64,000 nt of DNA from Albifimbria verrucaria (taxonomy: Eukaryota > Ascomycota > Sordariomycetes > Hypocreales > Stachybotryaceae), in the NCBI GenBank assembly GCA_020081605.1, contig JAHREC010000007.1, forward strand, positions 1,178,001 through 1,242,000, read 5' to 3'. The stretch's first letter is position 1, and every line of letters starts with the position of its first letter. Below, piece by piece: positions 59,523 through 64,000 of this stretch. A program made the position numbers and the translations under genes. The notes beneath the pieces were generated by a model, which searched no databases, was not told the DNA's origin, and saw nothing but the letters and a program-made list of their open reading frames with translations.

Positions 59523-60712
59523 TTTTTTGGTGGTGTCACTATCTTTTGCTAGCTTGCTCCAGGTGATGGGCCCGTGACCCACAGTGACATTGGTCTTTCT
59601 AACACTTAAAGGCCACCTTGTGTTCGATAGTGATGCTTGTGTTCAAGTGGACATGTATCGAGTACGTTGCTCTCTTTTGCCCTTTCATGGTAATGAACAT
59701 GAAATCGGGACATTCAAACTAGCTGATAACGCTGATTAAGGCACGGGTCTTTACAGATGCAGACATGAGCAAACGAGATGTGGGCTGGGTCATAACCTGC
59801 TTGAGCTTGTTGCCGTGGCATTAGGCACAGCTCTTGAAAACCGAAATAGCATTTGTAAAAAGCAGGACCAATACGACTCGGTGTACAATTACGGTGCATG
59901 GCCATCCTATGAATCAGGGTTCAATATCTGGGGAAGGCATGGGGGCTGGCGTTATGGACCCATCACATGAAAGATTGGCGGTAGATCATCCATAGCGTAA
60001 CAAAGGCAATGCCTAGGGCGTAATTGAACAACGGTCAGCAGGGACGTTGGTAGAAGTGGCCAAGAGGCGTTATGCCACAGGCGGACTCGGTTTTGGCTAG
60101 GCGGTATCTCACGGCAGTAGGTTGGCTACTGACGGAAGAATATGCCAAGCATGGTGTGCCTTGAGTGCGGCTGTTGATCCGGTGGGGCGGTGCGCACCAG
60201 CGGGTCGGATCCGAGGGCTCGGGGCATGAGCTGCGTCATGGCTGGCTCGAGTCATGAATTATGGGTTACCTGGAGATGGTGAATCCCGAGGATGATAAGT
60301 GATGGGACCATAAATAATGGACATGCATGGCCGTTAGTGGCTGACATTGTCGGAAATTGTACGCTGTGTAAGGCAGGCTATATCGAGGCGCCGAGCTTAC
60401 TCAGTGGCTCGTGTAGGCTATGGTGACGGATCTGTTTTTGGTCACTTGCGTTTACTTGCGCAAGATTTGTGGCAGCATGGGTGTGTAATCGTGGAACTGC
60501 AGTTAGTAGGTTGGTAGGATGATTGATAATTGTTCGTGGATAACGGGATACGCGGGATGCACCGTTGGTTGATGCAGTACGCGGAGCTCTTGGTTAGATA
60601 ATGCGGGTATTCTGGAGAGTGGCGTGGAAGACGGGAGGCTATGCAGTGAGTGAGTGGGTGAGAGCGGGTGCTGTGGCGGTGGTCAGGTCTATTCTTAGAG
60701 TGGGTTGGGTAC

Positions 60713-60735
60713 TGTATTGGTATTGGTATTGGTAT
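60713..60735. repeat. (GTATTG)n repeat
   Basis: Four GTATTG-type units in noncoding DNA. Confidence 0.75.
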
Positions 60736-61264
60736 CGACGATTGGTTTACGAGTCCTTGGTCAGTCAAGCAAGCAAAGCAGGCAAAGCGCCCAATGGTAG
60801 GTTCGTGTAGGCCAACGCCAAGGCATTGATGGCATGGGCGAGACCAATCTGCACCAAAGCCGAACACCTGACGAGTTGCGGGTGGAAAGGGTAGGGTCTC
60901 ATTGGCCGTGGGAGGTGTATAGATGACGAAAACACGGGCAGCAAACGCGTGGCTGCCCGGCAATTGGGTTTAGAGGGGGCGGAGCTGCGTGGTCTTATTG
61001 GAGCTTGCAGAGAAAAGCAGCAGGGCTAAACAAGAAACTTGGAACAATGGGTAGATTCCCGTGGCACTAGCGGAAGGTTTTTTCCTTCTGAGCAAAGCCA
61101 TGCGGTTCCAGAAAGCTGGGTGCTGGCATGAGAATGAATATACTGGTGTGGCTGCTGGTGAGCATAATACGCTACATACTAGGTACAGAGTGCAGTGAGT
61201 AGTAGGTGGGTAAGTTTACTGCATGTAGCGTGGCTGGCAGGGCTGGAGGAGAGTTTGCTTAGCG

Positions 61265-61285
61265 GGTGGTTGGTTGGTTGGTTAG
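61265..61285. repeat. (TTGG)n microsatellite
   Basis: About five GGTT/TTGG units; noncoding. Confidence 0.8.
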
Positions 61286-62174
61286 ATGGTTCGCCTGGCA
61301 GCTGGAAAGTAAAAGCATCTGTCGGTTGCGCGCCCGCCTGCCCGCCCTGCAGATCGCCGTTTCGGCGACGTTGCCCAGCGTACAGAGAGTACCGAGTACC
61401 TCAGATAACAGCCAAAAGCGAAAAAGGGGTCCAGCGGCAGATTACCTCAACTAGACATTCCCGGACGAATGCACGCACAAGGAAATAAGAGGCAGAAAAA
61501 AGTGCGCCAAGGATCTTCGTCGACAGGGCCACGGGAATTCGGCAGCGCCCTGATCGGTCTTTGTTCGCTCCTCGTCATTTTGGTTGCTCGTCTGAAACAC
61601 GACCAAAGGCAGCGCCAAGCGCAGCGAACCGTTCCCTAGGCGGGTGCATCGCTCCACGTTGGGAGTAGCGCGTGCTCCCACCCCCGGTCCCATGACTTTG
61701 CCTGCCCCTCGGTATACCTCGTAGCCCGCTGTCCGCCGCACCGCGCCAGAGGTACCGGGCACGTAGCCATTCCAGCTCTCCCACCTCAAGGTACCACGGA
61801 GGTACTGCTGGGGCACTGCGTGGTACGTACTGTAAACCTTACCCCTGGTGCGCTTTGGGGCCGAGCCACTCTAAGCCGCAGTCTCCTAATGTATTCTGCT
61901 ACAAATCTCTCCAGCTTTGAAACCACCATCAACCTCCATCCGCCCATCATCATCTCTCTCCCTCTCTCTCCCGCCCTCCCTCCGCTCCAAACCAGCATAG
62001 CATACCGACCTGACCCATACGCTGCCCGGCCGCTCTCCTCTGCTCTAGCGTCGCGGCACCATCGTCCCAACGTCTCCCCGTCCCAGCAAAGGGACGAGAG
62101 GGCACAACTGATACACGCCCAGCCTCGATCCACCCAGTCATTCGTTTGCGGCGCCGTCTTTGGCAGCATCAATC

Positions 62175-64000
62175 ATGGCATACAATCGCCTTGGGGGTAA
62201 GTCTCGCCTTTGTCCGCTTTTCCCCATCATCCTCTCCTCCCTTCCATTCCCTTTCCCTTTCCCTTCCCTCTCCCAGAAAGCCCACCCGTCTTCGTCATCC
62301 CGAGACTTGTCGTTGCGCAACCCCAGCCACCCTTGCGGAGCACGTCCTTAGCAGTTCAATGCCCGCTTGCTCTACTTGCGACGTCGCAACTCGTCCGTCA
62401 TCACTTCGTCGCTGCCCTCGTCTGCGCCGCCTTGTCTTGGCCCGTTAGCGGCCATCTACAACCGCCGTCGCATTCTGCCATTGCTCTGCGCCGAACTGCC
62501 GCATCTATCTCGTCCACAAACCCCGACCTCTACACCTCGTCGCATATACACACATACCACCCTTGTGCAATTCCCTGGCACCACGTTAACACCTGCATTT
62601 CATAGACGAGGACTACTACGGTGATCCAATGGATCGCCGAGGTAACAACTACCGGACCCCTTCACCGGGGCATCCTCCAGCACGGATACCAGCTTGACGA
62701 CACTCCGTACGGCCCAGCACCTCAGGTCACCAACGACCCTTATGCCCGACCACCCCAGCAGATCGACAACTCCTATGCTCAGACGCCTCAACAATTACAT
62801 GATCCGTATGGCGCTCACCCTTCTAATCTCGATCTGCCCATGAACTCGCAGCAGAGGCTGGCCACTCCGAGCGACTACCTCACCTTGAACGCACCTGTAA
62901 GTGCCTTGATTCGCTCCTCCATTTCAGAGACTGACCACGCTTAGCAATCCGTGGACAACCTATCGAGCTACGACAACCACAACCGCCCTGGTGACTACGC
63001 TATCAACCCCGAGGCGCATCACGATGGCTACTTTAACGCGCCATACGAACCCCAGCCCGCTGAAGGCCATGGCTACGACCAGCAAGGAGGCTACGATCTG
63101 GACGATCGCCACCCCATGTTGGAGCACAAGGATCCCAACGAGCCTTATGCCGACCACCCCCAGCCAACCCCAACACCGAGCGGCGGAGGCATTCGCCGCT
63201 ACAAGACCGTGAAGAAGGTCGCTTTGTACCGAGGAAACCTGGTCCTTGACTGCCCTGTGCCTCCCGTCCTGCTCCAGCAGGTGCCGCACAGCGAGCGTGA
63301 TGAGTTCACTCACATGCGTTACACCGCTGCCACATGCGATCCTAAGGATTTCTACGAGTGCAACTTTACCCTCCGTCAGCAGCTTTTCAGCAAGCCTCGC
63401 CGCACCGAGCTGTTCATCGTCGTGACCATGTACAACGAGGACGACATTCTCTTCGCTCGCACCATGATCGGTGTCTTCAAGAACATTGAGTACATGTGCA
63501 ACCGCCCCAACAGTAAGACTTGGGGCAAGGATGCCTGGAAAAAGATTGTTGTCTGCGTCGTCAGCGACGGTCGTGCTAAGATCAACCCCAGAACCAAGGC
63601 ACTGCTATCCGGTATGGGTGTCTACCAAGAAGGTGTCGCTCGCCAGCAGGTTGACAAGAAGGACGTGACGGCCCACATTTACGAATACACCACTCAAACC
63701 CACCTGGCGCTGAAGAACGACGTGGTTTCTCTTGTTCACCGACGACAGCCCGTGCAGATGCTTTTCTGCCTCAAGGAGAAGAACCAGAAGAAGATCAACT
63801 CCCACAGATGGTTCTTCCAAGCCTTCGGCCGCATTCTTGACCCCAACATTTGCGTGCTTCTTGATGCCGGTACCCGACCTGGTGGCAACTCCATCTACCA
63901 CCTCTGGAAGGCCTTTGACCTGGAGCCCATGTGCGGTGGTGCCTGTGGTGAGATCAAGGCCATGTTGGGAACTGGTGGCAAGAACCTACTCAATCCCCTC
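62175..64000 (+). CDS. class I chitin synthase (Neurospora chs-3 type), 3' end outside window
   Basis: Membrane glycosyltransferase that makes wall chitin from UDP-GlcNAc. Exon 1 (62175-62196) codes MAYNRLG; intron 1 is 409 nt (62197-62605). Exon 2 ends at 62896; intron 2 is 62897-62944. Exon 3 is open to the window edge. The N-terminus has [11 protein letters not shown] and [13 protein letters not shown], close to Neurospora chs-3. Then come [108 protein letters not shown] and [18 protein letters not shown]. The catalytic QxxEY, EDR and QRRRW motifs and the membrane region would lie beyond 64000. One frame break near 62672 (GHP to LQH) fits a C run two bases short. Confidence 0.95.

Larger units (their letters stand above)
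59523..62174. other. intergenic region between 5S cluster and chitin synthase
   Basis: 2.65 kb without a supported gene. It carries two short repeats (TATTGG at 60713-60735; TTGG at 61265-61285). The last 300 nt (61870-62174) are C-rich with CTCTCTCCCTC tracts, a likely promoter and leader for the chitin synthase. Frames at 60442-60963 minus and 61451-61816 minus have no recognisable domain. Confidence 0.45.

Noticed and set aside
59235..59582. short frames on both strands with repeated SRYSLVVTDPTTNLP / KTWDPVRSPLIKQ
   Set aside because: They are translations of the 5S rRNA genes, as is the matching frame at 50741-50944.
1..64000. tRNA genes, transposons, CRISPR arrays
   Set aside because: No tRNA-like B box with a foldable cloverleaf, no transposase or reverse transcriptase motif and no terminal repeats were noticed; CRISPR is not expected in a fungal genome.

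Overview
The window is nuclear DNA of a filamentous ascomycete (Pezizomycotina). Sordariomycetes is the best guess; the genus cannot be fixed from this sequence alone. The grounds are short GT-AG introns of about 45-80 nt, a class I chitin synthase whose N-terminus resembles Neurospora chs-3, a class II hydrophobin, scattered 5S rRNA genes with Neurospora-like sequence, a U2 snRNA gene, and a SesB-NACHT-ankyrin NLR-like gene. Eighteen protein genes, one U2 snRNA gene and three 5S rRNA genes can be supported.

Layout. 0-28 kb is mostly housekeeping: a C2/RasGAP protein (+), cyclophilin-40 (-), D-aminoacyl-tRNA deacylase (-), CCR4-NOT subunit NOT3/NOT5 (+), a 5 kb stretch without a supported gene, a zinc-finger regulator (+), a fungal protein of unknown function (-), a GM130/BUG1-like golgin (+) and a short-chain dehydrogenase (+). 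At 28.6 kb lies a small class II hydrophobin gene (-). 31-46 kb holds NADP-isocitrate dehydrogenase (+) with both a mitochondrial presequence and a C-terminal SKL, an INO80 Iec3-like subunit (-), the SM protein Sly1 (-), a PNUTS-like PP1 regulator with a CCCH finger (+), and translin (-).

47-60 kb has a more accessory character, with stretches that read as AT-rich: U2 snRNA (-), a sedolisin-type secreted peptidase (+), a 5S gene (-), a small secreted cysteine-containing protein (+), a large NLR-like gene (+) and two more 5S genes (+). The 5S copies face outward at both ends of the roughly 8.3 kb that carries the secreted protein and the NLR. The window ends inside a class I chitin synthase (+).

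Sequence quality. Most long genes, including conserved single-copy ones (IDH, SLY1, NOT5, CYP40, RasGAP), change reading frame several times. Nearly every break inspected is explained by a run of C, G or T that is one base too short. After allowing for this, IDH, SLY1, CYP40, the sedolisin, the golgin and the dehydrogenase all give whole-codon lengths. These are most likely sequencing or assembly errors, so such genes are annotated as intact loci with frameshifts, not as pseudogenes. Genes free of breaks are Iec3, translin, DTD, the zinc-finger gene, the hydrophobin and the small secreted protein.
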